This document shows positions 1 to 12,015 of a stretch of DNA of 64,000 bases, in pieces (position 1 is the stretch's first letter; each line of letters begins with the position of its first letter). The position numbers and the translations under genes are program-made. The notes under the pieces are model-generated. The model had not been told where the DNA came from. It made no database searches and worked only from the letters and a program-made list of their open reading frames with translations. The stretch is taken from positions 124,001 through 188,000 of the forward strand of contig NBIV01000064.1 of NCBI GenBank assembly GCA_003194525.1, written 5' to 3'. The DNA comes from Gracilariopsis chorda (lineage: Eukaryota > Rhodophyta > Florideophyceae > Gracilariales > Gracilariaceae).

Positions 1-71
1 AACGCGATCGTAAACAGGACCGCGATGAACTACGCAAAAAGCATGCTTCTCTTCGGAGAGAGCTTCAGAAG

Positions 72-632
72 TTGAAATCCAAGAACGATAGCAGAGAGAA
101 GGATGTTTTGGAACTTCTGAATCGAGCCAGGCGCGGAGAGGTTGAAGGGAACGACAATCACGAGGCAATTGGAACGTCGAACTCCGAAGACGAGTTTTCG
201 AGCGCGAAACCTTCTGCTTCGACTTCCGAAAAGTCTAGTAAAGGATTCTTGAAGAAGTTGGCGCGCCGGCCTTTCCCGGATCAGGCAGTTCTTGTGGAAT
301 CTCTGGGAGGAGATAACATGTTGGTAAAGGCTTAGAACAATTACCCGAGAGTCCCCGCTTGGACTGAAGCTCAGCATTTGAGTGGAAATCGAAATAAGTG
401 CGAAGCGGCCACATTGGCAAAAATCATCTATTGCATCATTATTTCACTGTTTGTTATACCTGCGAAGGACGAACCTGCAGTTGAGCTTGCCATCCGCCGT
501 GTGGCAGCTGTAGTAATGGCGGACAGAACCGGGACCTGGTCTGCAGCGCGTGAATTGGAGGAAGAGCAGGATGACTTGGTGAGCAAAACTCACCAACGAC
601 GCTTGCTTAAGTCGGCAAAATTGAGAAAATAA
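72..632 (+). pseudogene. Possible gag-like N-terminal region of the YR retroelement
   Basis: Two open stretches, 72-335 and 378-632, encode charged, serine-rich peptides of 87 and 84 residues with no recognisable domain. They sit where the gag-like ORF of a DIRS element would be, upstream of the reverse transcriptase. The assignment rests on position and composition alone. Neither piece resembles a host gene I know. Confidence 0.3.
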
Positions 633-1077
633 CTCTCGAATTTGACGAAAAAGGAAAAATCTGCCCAGTCGGAAGACAGGGAGACGGCTTGGGGCGACTT
701 TAGAAAAAAGACAGCAACATATAGTGCACTGAGGTACGATGAACGAGCAGGATATGCTTCCCCTACACTGGGTAGTTGGTGATGCAACGAGGCACCCAGA
801 GTGTGCAAGTAAGCGACGGAATCAGAGTCTTAGGAAACCGAGACTGCTTGAGGACATCGTACAAAAGCTGTAAGGTGGGCTGAATGGCCTGAATGCCGTG
901 CATATCTTCTCATATCATCCAAAATCAGGAGAGAGAAACGCTGTTCAATGGCTTGTGACCGACTTCTTGCAAGACATCGGAGCGGAATCCTTCCCCCGAA
1001 GCCGTTTCGATGCCGGGTTTTCTGTACAGGAAGAGGACGTTCGTTATGGATAGGACCCCCCATATAAATGGGTGTGA

Positions 1078-1724
1078 TTGGTCCCGGAGCGAGTTTCCTT
1101 GCCAGTGGACGGTCTAGCAGCCTCGCCCGATAATCTTGCACTATTACCAGGACACCTCCAAAGAACGTATGCTGCAGAAGGTGGAATACTGAAGCCTGCG
1201 TGTGAGCGCGAGCCTCTGGAAATGCCTTTTTGCGGCATTGGCAATGAAGATTATGGAAAGTTGGTCTTAAAACTGCGAAAGACCGGGCTTGTCCGGCTGA
1301 CTAAGGAACAACCAAAGGTTATGAATGGATTTTTGTGGTACCGAAGAGTGATAAAGGAAGCCAGAGGCTGATTATAGACGTGCATAACGCGAATAAAGTC
1401 TTTATAGCACCTGGTGAGATTGATCTACCACTTCCAGGACAACTTGAAAGTTTGCGGATGCCCCTTGGGCAGAAGATATATGTCGGTAAATCAGATATTG
1501 ACAATCAGTTTTATCGGATGAAGATACCGGAATGGCTAAGCCCCTATTTCGCTTTACCTCCGATAGAAAAGCATGGCTCGCAGCTATACCCTATTATGCG
1601 TCCCATGGCCATGAGGTGGTCACACTCTGTGTTCGTAAGACAGGCCATTCATCGGGAGCTGCTTGAGTTTGCCTTCCTATCGTCGAGTGGCTGGATAACG
1701 GGTATTATCGACGTTTCGGAATAG
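1078..1724 (+). pseudogene. Reverse transcriptase fragment of the YR retroelement
   Basis: Two overlapping frames (1078-1371 and 1335-1724) encode the fingers/palm start of a reverse transcriptase. A basic stretch is followed by RLIIDVHNANK and then KSDIDNQFYRMKIPEW, which matches the motif A region (KxDLxxAFxxI) of DIRS-type enzymes. The YxDD region is not intact and the frame closes at 1724. A single frame change near 1340 joins the two pieces. It is a non-functional remnant. Confidence 0.65.
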
Positions 1725-2075
1725 CTATGGAGCCTTTGTTAATGATTACTTCTCCCTTGGTACTACTATGGAAAACGCGACTATGGCACTGAAAGCGGTT
1801 ATACGGGAATCCATGCGATGCGGGCTACCGTCCTGACCACGGAAAGTTTCGCGGCCAGGGACAGTATCCTGCACTGAAGTTCTGGGAATCGAAGTTCACG
1901 AAAATTGGTTGCTCTTGCTGAAAGCGATAAAGATGCGATGCCTTATATCTCGGACGGTACGCTTCGTGAAGCAAAGACGCTGGGAAGTGTGCAAGCTGCA
2001 GTTCTCTTGGGAAAGTGGGTGTAGTTCCATCTCTTGAGTCGAAACCTTTTCTCGGTGCTGCAAAGCATGTAGCAG

Positions 2076-2569
2076 TTGAGCCAATCTGGCTCCTGTACAG
2101 TCCAACCCACCAAGATCGCCAGACAGGAACTCATACTTCAAGTCGAGCTATCCGGGTTGATACGCACTTGCATCACCACGCTCTTTTGTATCTATGCCCT
2201 GTGCATGGATGCGAGTCTTTGGGGTGGAGGAGTGGTATATAGTCTTTGTGAAGATGCGCTACACCTGCTTTCTCAATCAGTGGAACGTCAATGGCAATGG
2301 GTATCCAATCAACAATGGAAACTCGCCATGAGGCACCGTTGGCGCAAAAGAATGCCAATTCATCTTCTCAAAGGCGAGGCTCTGATTCTTGGACTAGGAT
2401 GGCTGCTCTGGCAACAAAAAATCATGGGACGCTGGTGATTGTTATTCTCGATAATCAGGCTCTAATTGGTGCCCTCCGTAAAGGACGTAGCAGCGTAACG
2501 GGTTTCAATCGAGAGTATCGGCGCACAGCAGCTTTGCTCCTCTTGGGCTACTTATACATGGATTGTCTC
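2076..2569 (+). pseudogene. RNase H domain of the YR retroelement, 5' part
   Basis: The segment encodes a MDASLWGGGV motif (RNase H first aspartate, normally TDAS..GWG) and, in an overlapping frame from 2291, VIVILDNQALIGAL, the DN-A-x-x-AL motif of DIRS/Ngaro RNase H. The frame reaches GYLYMDCL at the GTCTC target site and continues at 13197 with YIPSDTNPADRPSR, the usual end of these RNase H domains. Chromovirus-1 therefore landed between the two halves without deleting anything. Confidence 0.7.
2565..2569. repeat. Target-site duplication GTCTC, left copy (chromovirus-1)
   Basis: GTCTC directly precedes the TGTA start of the left LTR; an identical copy follows the right LTR at 13192-13196. 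Five bases is the usual duplication for Ty3/gypsy integrases. Confidence 0.9.
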
Positions 2570-3346
2570 TGTACAGCAACGCCCTTCGCGGTGATTAATC
2601 TTGAAGCACGCTCGTACATGCCTCGTGACGAGGGTTGGATTTAGCCACGTATATGAGAAGTCATTCCCCAAAGGGTTGGCCATGGCACACTTGAAATCGT
2701 GATAACTGGACACTGGTGACAGGAGTACGGATAAAACACGTGAACGTGTGCAGGTACCCCTTTTTAGGGATACTGTTACCACTATTTATTTATTTATTTA
2801 GTTATCTATTTACTTATCTATCTAAATAATTAGTTATTACAGTGTACGGTTTATGACCGGCACCCTACTTAGGTAAGTAAGCTCGGGCCTTCCCATTCAA
2901 TAAACCTCGCACAAACGAGTGTTCTCCTTTGACTCAGAAACCCCCGGTGCACGATATCCTCCCTCGGAGACTCCTCGCCTTGTGTAGAACTATTCATCCA
3001 CCTGGTGGCGCTTTCAACCACATTCATAGACTTGTGTTTGTCTTTTTTTGTGTGTTTTGTTTCTTTTCGTTACTCTGTTATACAGGTGGCACTCGTTGTG
3101 CTTACCGGTGAACCGTCGCGCACTCCTCGTACGAGTGACCACCCGTGTCGCACTATCACTGCTTTGCGTGTCTTCGCTCCTTTTTAAGGGCGCTCTTCCA
3201 CCTGTACGCCAGTCGTGAAGTGAGCCCCGGTTTACGCCCGGCTCGTGTGCCTACCGCAGGTGGTTCTGTCGCCGTGATACCCTCTAAAGGAAGGAGGACT
3301 CCGGACACCCTCGTGCCTCGTCTCTTTTTTGGGGTTTTGCACCACA
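2570..3346 (+). repeat. 5' LTR of chromovirus-1
   Basis: 777 bp, beginning TGTACAGCAACG and ending TTGCACCACA; paired with 12415-13191. Differences are clustered at both ends (roughly 5 percent overall by eye), while the middle is almost identical. It contains an ATTT-rich low-complexity tract near 2787-2835 and an AATAAA at about 2899. Confidence 0.92.
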
Positions 3347-3367
3347 CGGGTCTCCCGACCTAGAATC
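3347..3367 (+). other. Primer binding site of chromovirus-1
   Basis: The sequence after the LTR reads GGGTCTCCCGACCTAGAATC. Chromovirus-2 has the same stretch beginning TGGTCTCCCGACC at the same place. The TGG expected opposite a tRNA 3' CCA is intact only in chromovirus-2; here the T has become G. The tRNA was not identified. Confidence 0.6.
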
Positions 3368-3588
3368 GATCTAGCAATTCGTTGGAGACTCAGCAGTATT
3401 TTTGTTTCGATCTGATATCTCGTGTTTGGGCACAGAAGTTTTTCTGAACTCTTGACCGTCTTACGTGTTGGGGTTCCGAAATTGGAAGTGGATTTCTCGA
3501 TTGAATATGTGACTCTCATTCAGGATTGTTTTGTTTATTAGTTTTCTGATTGTTCCCAGTATCTGGTCGCTTTTACGGTCTAGCAACG

Positions 3589-5748
3589 ATGGGCTCGGGC
3601 AGAAAGTCCAGTGAAAAAGTCCTAGGTCCGTCGCGAAAGAGGTCGGTCGATGGAGAGGTGCCTCTGCGATCGCGTTCAGTTCCCGCCCCAGCGGAGCGTA
3701 TTGGACATATAACCGGAACCCAGAAACAATCTACCAAGTCGTCAGTGCCTCCAGTGGCTGTTCCTTCGAGTGCTCAAGTGATGAGACCCGAGCCCTCCGT
3801 TGTGGAGACTGATGCGCTCATTAGGGAATTGGACGCACAGGTGAGAAACCTGGAGGCTCAAGCATCTGTTTTACAGAGTTCTCACGCGGCCCTTGTTAGT
3901 GAGGTCAACGCACTCCGTATGAGGGTTGATGCTGATCTCATTGGAGGTGTGTCTGAAGATCTACGTGCTTTACGGAAGAATGTGAACTCCCTACTGGAAG
4001 TATGTCATGCATACCCAAGTTTGGTGACCGACATTGACACGAATTTGAATCGTGACATGGCCCTTCTTTCGACGTTGGAAGCGACCATTGTGAATGTGGA
4101 CGACGTCCCGGACAAGCCAGCTGAAGTATGACAACGTTTCCGCCGTGGGGACGGCACAAAGAGACAATCCAGGAAGAGGAGTAAACATAACTACGACTCG
4201 GACTCGTCCCGATCGTCAGCCCATTCAGGAGATTCTTCGTCGGACTCATCGTCTGATGGTGGTCGCCATTCCTCGCGTTCGCGGAAATCATCAGCCATCT
4301 ATGGTGAAGTTAGGGACCGTTCGAAGGGAAGAAAGCACCCTGGCGTGAAGGAGCTGAAGCCTACTAACCCTCTTTACAGGAAGCTTTTATCGTACCGGTA
4401 CTACCGTTTGGAAGAGTCCGTGTTGTACCCAACACCCCGTGGAACCAGTCAGGTAAAAGGTTGCATCAAGAGGATGGCTTTGTCGTTTCGTAACCAGTTT
4501 GTCACTGGGGAAGACCTCATACTTGTGTTGGACTTCTTATCACGCTTCGTAGCGGAGGCTGATATCCTCGGCATGAGAGAAGTACAGACTTACATTGCCC
4601 TACCGTACTTTTTACGTGGACTCGCAGAAGATCAATTCAAGTCCGTAAGAGGCTCTTCATGTGCCTCCGAAGGAGGGGTCACCTGTTGGCCCGAGGCCGT
4701 TCAGTATTTGCTACGCTCGTATGCTACGGGAAACGCCCTCCAAGAGGCTATCCTCGCGCTACTTGATACCAAACAAAGCCCAAGGGAGTCGGAGACCAAA
4801 TTCTCCGTACGGTTAAATAAGGCCTTCCACCGTTGTGGCAATTTTTGCACCGCTAGCGAGCGTTTCACGATGTTAATAGACGGATTAGATCCGGCTATTC
4901 GCACCCTTGTCGCTCAACGTCGTGAGAACAGGAAGACGACAACGTATCTCGAGTTGGGTCAATACGCGAAGGCAAAAGGAGACGCCGTGCATGCTCACTC
5001 GGCTCCCCGGATCAAATCTAGAGCACTCCACATCGAGGCTGCACCGGTTCCCATCTTTATGATTCCGCAGGATTACACTCGTCTTGAGGTTGATAATCTA
5101 CACCTTGCACAGGAGAACCTGGTTCCTATTCCGACAACAAAGCTTCCATCCACCTCGGACGCCTCATATGAGACTGATAACCAGCTGCTTTATGAAGACA
5201 ACCCCCGTGTGCGTGCTCCAGTCGTCCCATATGCTAACGGTAATCGTTACCAGAAGCCTGGGTGGGTGGGCCCCCGAATGGTAAAGTATACCGACCGAAC
5301 TGTCGAGGTAACCCACAAGTTGATCTGCTACATTTTCTATGACCATGGTCATGTGGCCCTGAAGTGTACACTGGAATTGAGGGAAATGCCCAAGGTATTG
5401 TTGAATTACGAAGCTTTGACCTCGGAAGAGCAAGCATCGGTACCTGTTCAGTCGTACCTGCGCGCCAAAACGGACTATCCTACCCGGCTACCCGCGCAGG
5501 CTCCGTCGACGAAGGTAATGAACTTGTCCGCCGTCATCGCCTCGAACCCCAATGTTGCGGATAGTCCTGTCGCTGTTCCAAAATCTCCCCCCAGGTGTAT
5601 GGTACGCAGGGCGCCGTTCCTACCAGAACGAAGACCATTCAAGGAAACTGAGTGGGGGAGTCCCCTTCCTTGGAGAAGCGCCCGAGTTGAGGCCCAACGC
5701 GCCCGAGGCGTCACAGCCTCCCTCCCCGGTCCGCATCCTTTCGAGTAA
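3589..5748 (+). pseudogene. gag: gag of chromovirus-1, split by an in-frame TGA
   Basis: The reading frame runs from ATG 3589 to 5748, interrupted only by TGA at 4129-4131. The first part (181 aa) has a coiled-coil-like leucine/alanine stretch. After the stop comes a Lys/Arg- and Asp/Ser-rich tract, then the retrotransposon gag core (about 4380-4990) with ALPYFLRGLAEDQF. Near the end is a zinc-knuckle remnant in which the second Cys is Phe (CYIFYDHGHVALKC). Chromovirus-2 has the same layout with an intact knuckle. Start ATG 3589 is chosen because the upstream codons of the frame lie in the leader. Nucleocapsid function would be impaired. Confidence 0.75.
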
Positions 5749-6148
5749 ATGGGCCAACTCAGACGTGGATTCCACCACAATTGGTGTGTTGCGTTGCTCG
5801 TGGATACGGTATAGGAACAACAACTGGATTCCGAATCGATTCATGGTAATTGCCAAGCAAAACTACAAGGTGTTTGCTGACCTTGCCCTTTCCACCCAGT
5901 ATATGGTGTGTCATCTGTCTGTTCTGGATGCAGGTGCTGGCCCTAACTTCATTATTGAGTCTCTGTTACCGCCGGAGGTGCGTTCACGTGTTCGTCATGG
6001 ACCCGTCATGGACGTCGCCGACGCTAACAACAACCCTTTACGAACGGCAGGAATCGTCACACTTGTCGTGCGGATAGGCGACTGCGTAGTGCCCCTGGAA
6101 TTCAATCGTCTGCAATACGCTACCTGTCCCAGTTATTTTGGGATGTGA
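5552..6148 (+). pseudogene. Retroviral-type aspartic protease of chromovirus-1
   Basis: In a different frame from gag, and overlapping its end by about 200 bp, the sequence encodes VLDAGAGPNFIIESLLP. This corresponds to the active-site LDTGAGPNFVVESLLP of the related chromovirus-2. The catalytic DTG has become DAG. A flap-like hydrophobic stretch follows before a frame break at 6148. Gag and pol lying in different frames suggests ribosomal frameshifting in the ancestor, although later indels may contribute. Confidence 0.7.
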
Positions 6149-6260
6149 CTTTTATGATCGATTCGTCGAGACTAGTCGACCGTGGTCGCGAGAAGTCGAT
6201 ATGGAAGATGGCTTGGTTGTACCGATTGTTCGCCGCTCCCTGCGAAGAGTGTGATCGAAG

Positions 6261-7760
6261 TTGGTACCCTTGCCTGCCCCATTGCAGGATTCATCACCTC
6301 CGAAGGAGTCACCGAACCTTCGGGTTGCACAACCTGTTGCAATTCCTCCGGCATCCAAAGTACTGGTTGATTTTACTGCCGCTCCGCGTGAGTTACGTGT
6401 GGTTCAGCCGTTCGGCTCTCTCTATGAGAAGTATCAGCTCGCTTTGGCGATTGGAGCTGTTCAGGTCTCCAATGAACACCCCTTTCGAGTTTTCATTGCC
6501 AACTTCGGCACTAAACCCCAGTATATGGTGAAGAACCAAGTCGTGGGTATCGTCCTTCCCCATCCGATGGAACTCATCCCGACGAAGGTGTCCGCCACGG
6601 AGATGCTTTGGCTCTATACCACTGCCAACGCTAGCAACGTACTTCGCCCTAAGGAGGGGGAGGAGACCGCTATTGCAGTCGCTTCCCCGGAAGAGAAGTC
6701 TGAACACACGAAAGATTCGGAAGACAAGGCCGTTTTAACGAGTGATAAAATGCTCGACCCTGTGAAGGAATTAGAGGATCTGGATCTCGGAGGTGTGCCG
6801 GATTCAAACGGCGAGAAATTACGAGAGATGTTATGTGAGTTTACACCAATGTGAGATGGGTCTCTTGGAGAGGTCTAAACTACGGAACACCGGATTGATT
6901 TACTGCCAGAAACGAAACTGATTGCTCAACATCCTTACAGAGCAGGTACCAAGGCAAGGGAGGAAGAACAGTCCCAAGTGGAAAAGATGCTCCGCACAGG
7001 CGTGATTGAACCCGCTCAGTCACCATGGGCATCCACAGTTGTACTGGCTCCGAACCCCGATGGGTCCTGGCGTTTCTGTATCGACTACCATCACCTTAAC
7101 GCTGTTACCGTGAAGGAACTGTATCTGATACCCCAGATGGACGAGTATATTGACTCTCTTGGTGAGGCAAAAGTGTTCTCGACGTTGCATACAGACTGGG
7201 GTTACTGGCAAGTACCCGTTAGACCAGAAGATCGTGATAAAACCGCTTTCGTCTGTCATTCAGGACTATACTGCTTCAAGCGTATGCCGTTTGGATTAAC
7301 AAATGCACCCACTACCTTTCAGCTAGCGCTGGATATCCTCCTCGCCCATTTCAAATGGCGGAGTTGCCTCGTCTGTTTTGACGATATCATTATCTTCTCC
7401 AACAATTTGGATGATCACCTCGAACATGTTCGGGAGATCATGGCCACATTACGTGATGCTGGAATTACTCTCAAGTTGAGGAAGTGCAACTTTTTTACCG
7501 ATTCGGTCAATTATTTGGAGCATGTGATCCGTCCCGGACATCTGTTGATCGAGCAAGCTCGCGTAAGGTCCCTCAAGGAGGCCAAGCCCCCCACAACGCA
7601 GACGGAGCTTTGTTCCTTTCTTGGACTATGGAAAGTCTACCGACGGTTTATTCCTGGCTTCGCTAAGATCTCAGGACCTCTCAATGAACTTCTCAGGAAG
7701 GGACAACCCCCACAACTGGAACCCCTTGCTCCCGCGCAAGCCGAAGCTTCCAGTCGTTGA
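6261..7760 (+). pseudogene. pol: Reverse transcriptase of chromovirus-1
   Basis: 6261-6854 encodes the protease-RT linker. 6978-7760 encodes the RT core with VIEPAQSPWAS, the WRFCIDYHHLN region, motif A changed (FSTLHTDWGYWQVPV) and motif B FKRMPFGLTNAPTTFQ. The YxDD box reads CFDDIIIF. The RT thumb continues into the RNase H connection. A stop at 6852-6854 splits linker and core, and the frame ends at 7760. Family assignment is certain; activity is very unlikely. Confidence 0.85.
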
Positions 7761-8109
7761 AAGAGGCATTACATCTGCACCGATTCTATCGTTGCCAAAG
7801 ACTGGCTTACCTTACACCGTTGATACGGACTCTATTGAATACCAGATCGGCTGTGCGTTGTTTCAAACTACACCAGATGAGGAACGCAAACCAATAGGTT
7901 ATTCGTCGAGGACCTTGAACGTTACCGAACGGAGTTACTCTGTATCAGAGAAAGAATGTCTCGCCATGGTATGGGCTGTACATACGCTACGTCCATATCT
8001 TATGGGTACTCGTTTCACCGTTAAGACGGACCATTCCGCGTTACGCTGGTTGATGTCAATTGCTGAGCCTTCAGGACGTCTGATGCGTTGGAGACTTCCG
8101 CTAGTCTAG
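7621..8109 (+). pseudogene. RNase H domain of chromovirus-1
   Basis: This frame encodes LPYTVDTDSIEYQIGCALFQ, followed by GYSSRTLNVTERSYSVSEKECLAMVWAV, PYLMGTRFTVKTDHSALRWL and a truncated end. These are the standard gypsy RNase H motifs, with the DTDS aspartate, the ExE/ECLA glutamate and the TDH aspartate kept. A TAG at 8107-8109 ends the frame; its continuation (8143-8595) holds the NAQADALSSL end motif in another open stretch. Confidence 0.8.
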
Positions 8110-8142
8110 TTTGATTACAATTTCACCTATAAGAATGAAATT

Positions 8143-9410
8143 TTGAACGCCCAGGCGGACGCCCTTTCAAGTTTGGGAACGGAAGGTGAGGCCTTAGCCA
8201 TCGATGATGATGATGAAGATATACCGTGCTTTCTGCTTGAGGAGGACGGAGACTATGAACTGAGCTCAGACCATATCTGTGATGATATTCTCGTCGTTGA
8301 CGGTGAAGATCCGGAATCTGGCTCATTCGTCCAGGTTACTCCAGAGGAGATGGTAAGGGAGCAGTTTGGAGCCCCGTTTTGCACGCATATTCGCACTCAA
8401 TTGAATGGGAATGCAGATATCCCGTTCGGGGTTAACGCTCAAGCCTACTTGGTGCGAACCGCGCGTTCTTCCACACAAATCGTAGTTCCCCATACATTGC
8501 AGTCAATGATAGTACATTTGTCTCACCACCCTAAGGTTGATTTTCACCCTGGTGCTAGGACGTTTTACACGATGCTTCGTCGGGACTTTTACTAGCCCGC
8601 ATTAGCGTTCGACTGCTATTCTATTGTTAGAGCTTGTGCCCATTTGCTCGAGAACGAGTTACGTTCCGCAAGCATGCGAAGAAATTAACGCTTTTCCCGG
8701 CGCGGGCACCTCTTGAATTCGTTGCTATCTACATATTAGGAGAATTCCTCCGGACGTCCCGTGGAAATAAATTTCTACTTGTCATTATGGATCACTTCTC
8801 GAAGCTTGTCCGGACTGTTCCGTTAAAGAAGATTACCGCCAAGAGCGTAGCCGAAGCCTTTTTCCGACACTGGGTACTCGTCTATGGTCCACGGGTTAAC
8901 TTATTATCTGATAACCGCCTGCAATTCGCTGCGCGTTTCTTCTAGGACGTCTGTCGAATACTCGATGTGAAGAACTTATTCACAACGACGTATCATCCCC
9001 AATGTAATGGGCAAGTTGAGCGGTTTAACAGAATAATTCTGTCCGCATTGCGTTTGTACATTGTCGAACATTTACGTAGTGGGATCTTTATACTGATACG
9101 TTGCCTTATGCGTATAAAAAGCAGGTACACAGAGTTACTGGCGTCTCACCGTTTGAGCTGGTCCTCTCACGTCCTCCGCCGCCCGTGGAAGTCGAACCAC
9201 AGTCGATGCTGGATAAGTACCCGTCACTGGCAGATCATTACCTTCCATGGAAGAAATGGCTCATCAAATATAGTACCTGTCACCAAATCGTCCATGGCGA
9301 GAGCTCAACTCACCTATAAGCGGAATTTTGACGCCTGGATACGCCAGACTCTTCCCCCGTTAGAGAAAGGAAAAACAGCTTTCTTCAGGAACGAATACTA
9401 CAACCCTTAG
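8143..9410 (+). pseudogene. Integrase (DDE) of chromovirus-1
   Basis: The zinc-binding region is at about 8515-8645 (HLSHHP... with a TAG at 8593-8595). The catalytic core is at 8634-8945 and 8967-9060. The first Asp of the DDE triad is Tyr (PLEFVAIYILGE, compared with IDILGP in chromovirus-2), the second Asp is in LLSDNRLQF and the Glu is in GQVERFNR. A TAG at 8943-8945 interrupts the core. The C-terminal GPY/F-like part and linker follow with frame changes to about 9410. Confidence 0.8.
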
Positions 9411-9467
9411 AAGGAGAAGCGACATAAGTTATCGCCCATCGTTTATGGACCGTATTCAGTTGTTTCT

Positions 9468-11078
9468 GTGGAAAAGGACAAAGTAGTACTGGAATTCAAT
9501 GGAAAACATGAGCACTGTTCTCACGATGGCGTCGTCCAAGGACCCACACCAGATACGGAGACCATAGCAAACCGTTTCAGGCCGGAAGTCGCTAATGGAA
9601 CTCTCTCAAAGAGGAAAGACACCGCTACTACGCCAACTGGTGTACCAAACCCTGCGCGGGGACTGTCTGACCTCCCAGTTTTATCGAACAACTCCGAGCC
9701 CTCGGACCCCAATCCGTTGGTTCGTTTTCGACTTTTAAGACCTGTTACAACGTCTGTGGACGTGCTTTCGCCTTCCCACGCCACTCCAACTAAGGAGAGG
9801 GAGGAGACGGTTCGCTGTAGCTTGAAGGAAAAACCGGTGTCACGACCGTCGCAGGATACTCGTAATACACGGTTAATTGAAATGGAATCGCTTTCTGGCT
9901 CCACCCAGAACGTCTTTACTGGATACAACACGGTTACTGGTTTACAGAAATCGCAGCCACGCTTTGATATCATCAGGAAAGCTACACCCACTGCAGGCGT
10001 CGGTTCTCTTGTCAACAAGGCAGTCTCGCCGGAAACGGACAGTACTTCACGACAGCTTACTGGAATTGGACACTCTGTTGAGGAGGAACCGTCGAACATG
10101 GGTTCAGATATTCGCATTCTAGAACTAACCTCGGCCACGCCGGATCAAAGCCTGATCGACCCTACTCTGCAAGTGGACAATTACACAGGAGACCTGGTCA
10201 ATAGTTCTGTGACTATACCGGAAACTCCGCCACAATCTACCATCGCTCACGTGCGCCTGACAACTGCCAGAACGGTGTCTGAGAAACGTGTCACGGTGGA
10301 CCCCGGTGCAGTAAGTTCCCTCCCGCAGGATGACCGTACAACCACTAGGAGAAATATTTCTCACCTCAAGGAGGGTCAGGCTATTCGCAAAGCCACTCCA
10401 CTCGCTGGAAGTTCATCAATTGCCCGTTTTAATGGCTCAGATCATCATGGGATGGAAAATAAGCCGAAACTTGTCGTTAAGATAAGCTCTAAAGGGACAG
10501 ATTACACTCCTGGTGCAGAAAAAACGGCACAGTGCACATCACCTGACTCGCTCCGTGCGCCACCCAGTGAGAGCTCAGCAACGCTGACACGCGCAGTTGC
10601 ACTGGCACGAGCCGTTGTTGTCGATGCACCTCCCCGCCACGAACCGTCACAACCCAGACGAGAGCACCCCCGCAAGCTCGCCGAACGCCCTTCTGGTTCT
10701 CAGCAACTGGGCTCGCCTCCACCCCGGAATGTAGTGCCAAATGCTACTAATGGGTCAACAGTTCCGCCTGTGGTGTTGGATCAGCCCGTTTCGGCATCTC
10801 AATTATCGACGTTGTTGGCTGATAACACTGTAAAGCAAATGAAGAAGGTAGCCGCTAAGCGAGAGGTTTATCCGAAGGAGTTTGTAATATACCACATCCT
10901 TGGGCATCGTTACAACCCAACCGGGGAAATTGAATACCGCGTTCGCTGGTTTGGTTACCCGCCATCCGCTGACACGGATGAACCGGTTGAACATTTGCCC
11001 CGATTGAAGATCGTGCAGTACCACTGTCGTGAGAAGACCGGACTGCCGGCGAACCTCGACAACGCCCTTTTAGGGTAG
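9468..11078 (+). CDS. Integrase C-terminal extension with chromodomain (chromovirus-1)
   Basis: An open frame of 536 codons is the longest intact piece of the element. The first about 465 residues are a low-complexity Thr/Ser/Pro-rich linker without a recognised fold. Residues about 471-525 form a chromodomain: EFVIYHILGHRY, then EIEYRVRWFGYPPSADTDEP and a short C-terminal helix. Chromodomains of this clade steer integration towards modified chromatin. In chromovirus-2 the same region reads YRVCWYGYDPSGDTWEP, so the canonical DTWEP has become DTDEP here. The real start is unclear because it is the downstream part of a broken pol. Confidence 0.75.
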   Translation: MEKDKVVLEFNGKHEHCSHDGVVQGPTPDTETIANRFRPEVANGTLSKRKDTATTPTGVPNPARGLSDLPVLSNNSEPSDPNPLVRFRLLRPVTTSVDVLSPSHATPTKEREETVRCSLKEKPVSRPSQDTRNTRLIEMESLSGSTQNVFTGYNTVTGLQKSQPRFDIIRKATPTAGVGSLVNKAVSPETDSTSRQLTGIGHSVEEEPSNMGSDIRILELTSATPDQSLIDPTLQVDNYTGDLVNSSVTIPETPPQSTIAHVRLTTARTVSEKRVTVDPGAVSSLPQDDRTTTRRNISHLKEGQAIRKATPLAGSSSIARFNGSDHHGMENKPKLVVKISSKGTDYTPGAEKTAQCTSPDSLRAPPSESSATLTRAVALARAVVVDAPPRHEPSQPRREHPRKLAERPSGSQQLGSPPPRNVVPNATNGSTVPPVVLDQPVSASQLSTLLADNTVKQMKKVAAKREVYPKEFVIYHILGHRYNPTGEIEYRVRWFGYPPSADTDEPVEHLPRLKIVQYHCREKTGLPANLDNALLG

Positions 11079-11443
11079 TTCACCGCTTCCATCGCGCGTT
11101 GGTCACCCTCTCTTCTAGGAAGAGGTGGAAGCTCATGAAGAGATGAAGTTGAACCTCAGAAGGGAAGATTATGGTATACCCCTTTGGAAGGGATGATGGT
11201 CCCTCGAAAAAAGGAAAAAGGAAGAAGCTCAGGGAAGAGAAGAAGTTGCCTCATGAAGAGAAGAATACCCCTTGAATAAAAGGAAGGAAGTGCCTTCAGA
11301 CAAGAAGAAGAAGTAGGAGATAAAAATTGGCCTGTTGAATCAGAGTTTACTCCCGTCTATCAGTCGTGGCTATCGAATGGATTTTTACGTTGCACTCCAC
11401 TAATCAGATGTACAACAGCTAAGCTATGTTGGGTCTGCCCCTC

Positions 11444-12015
11444 TCACGAGGAAGGTCCCCCGTTACCCTGTGGTACAGGTGGGTTTCCGCCATGCGCCAT
11501 CCGCGCGAGCACGGCATCCTGCATCTGCGTGAGGTTACCACCCGCCTCGGAAGTATCAATCCCCAATTCCGACAACAACTGGGAGATGATCGCAGCACGG
11601 TTGGACCCGGTATCCACTACCATTGGTGTTACCCCGGCTCTCGGCACGGCCTTCCGGCTGGACCACAACCATGAGACGCACCACCACCATTTGGGATTTA
11701 AATTGGCATAGAAGGAGAAGGCACAGGCTGTGAAGGCACCGCTGGAACAGGTACTGGAGGCGTTGACACAGCGTAGGCTAGTTGACCCGCACTCTCTGGG
11801 AGAGGAAGGCTCCCACCACCGTTCACCCCCACGCCCATGTCGTCATCCATGATGGGATCAGGCTTCTCATAAGGATGAAAGTAACCATCTGTCATGACGT
11901 AGACCTGCGGATGACCTGATAAAACCGCGGGTTTAGCGTTCTGCAACCCGGCTGCTTGTACTTCACTGAGGAAGGTTTGCTCATACGGGTCGTAGAAAAC
12001 GTAATCTCTTGCCAA
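11444..12015 (-). pseudogene. Antisense ORF remnants of unknown function in chromovirus-1
   Basis: Two minus-strand stretches (12015-11698 and 11668-11444) encode peptides that look protein-like. The first includes ARDYVFYDPYEQTFLSEVQ, a run of acidic residues and a Pro/Val-rich end; the second has ISQLLSELGI. They lie between pol and the 3' LTR on the strand opposite pol, the same position and orientation as the two antisense genes of gypsy-2. I recognise no domain. It may be chance coding in a decayed element. Confidence 0.35.

Noticed and set aside
9521-10138. 205-codon minus-strand frame
   Set aside because: Complement of the Ser/Thr-rich linker of chromovirus-1; no initiation context or domain.
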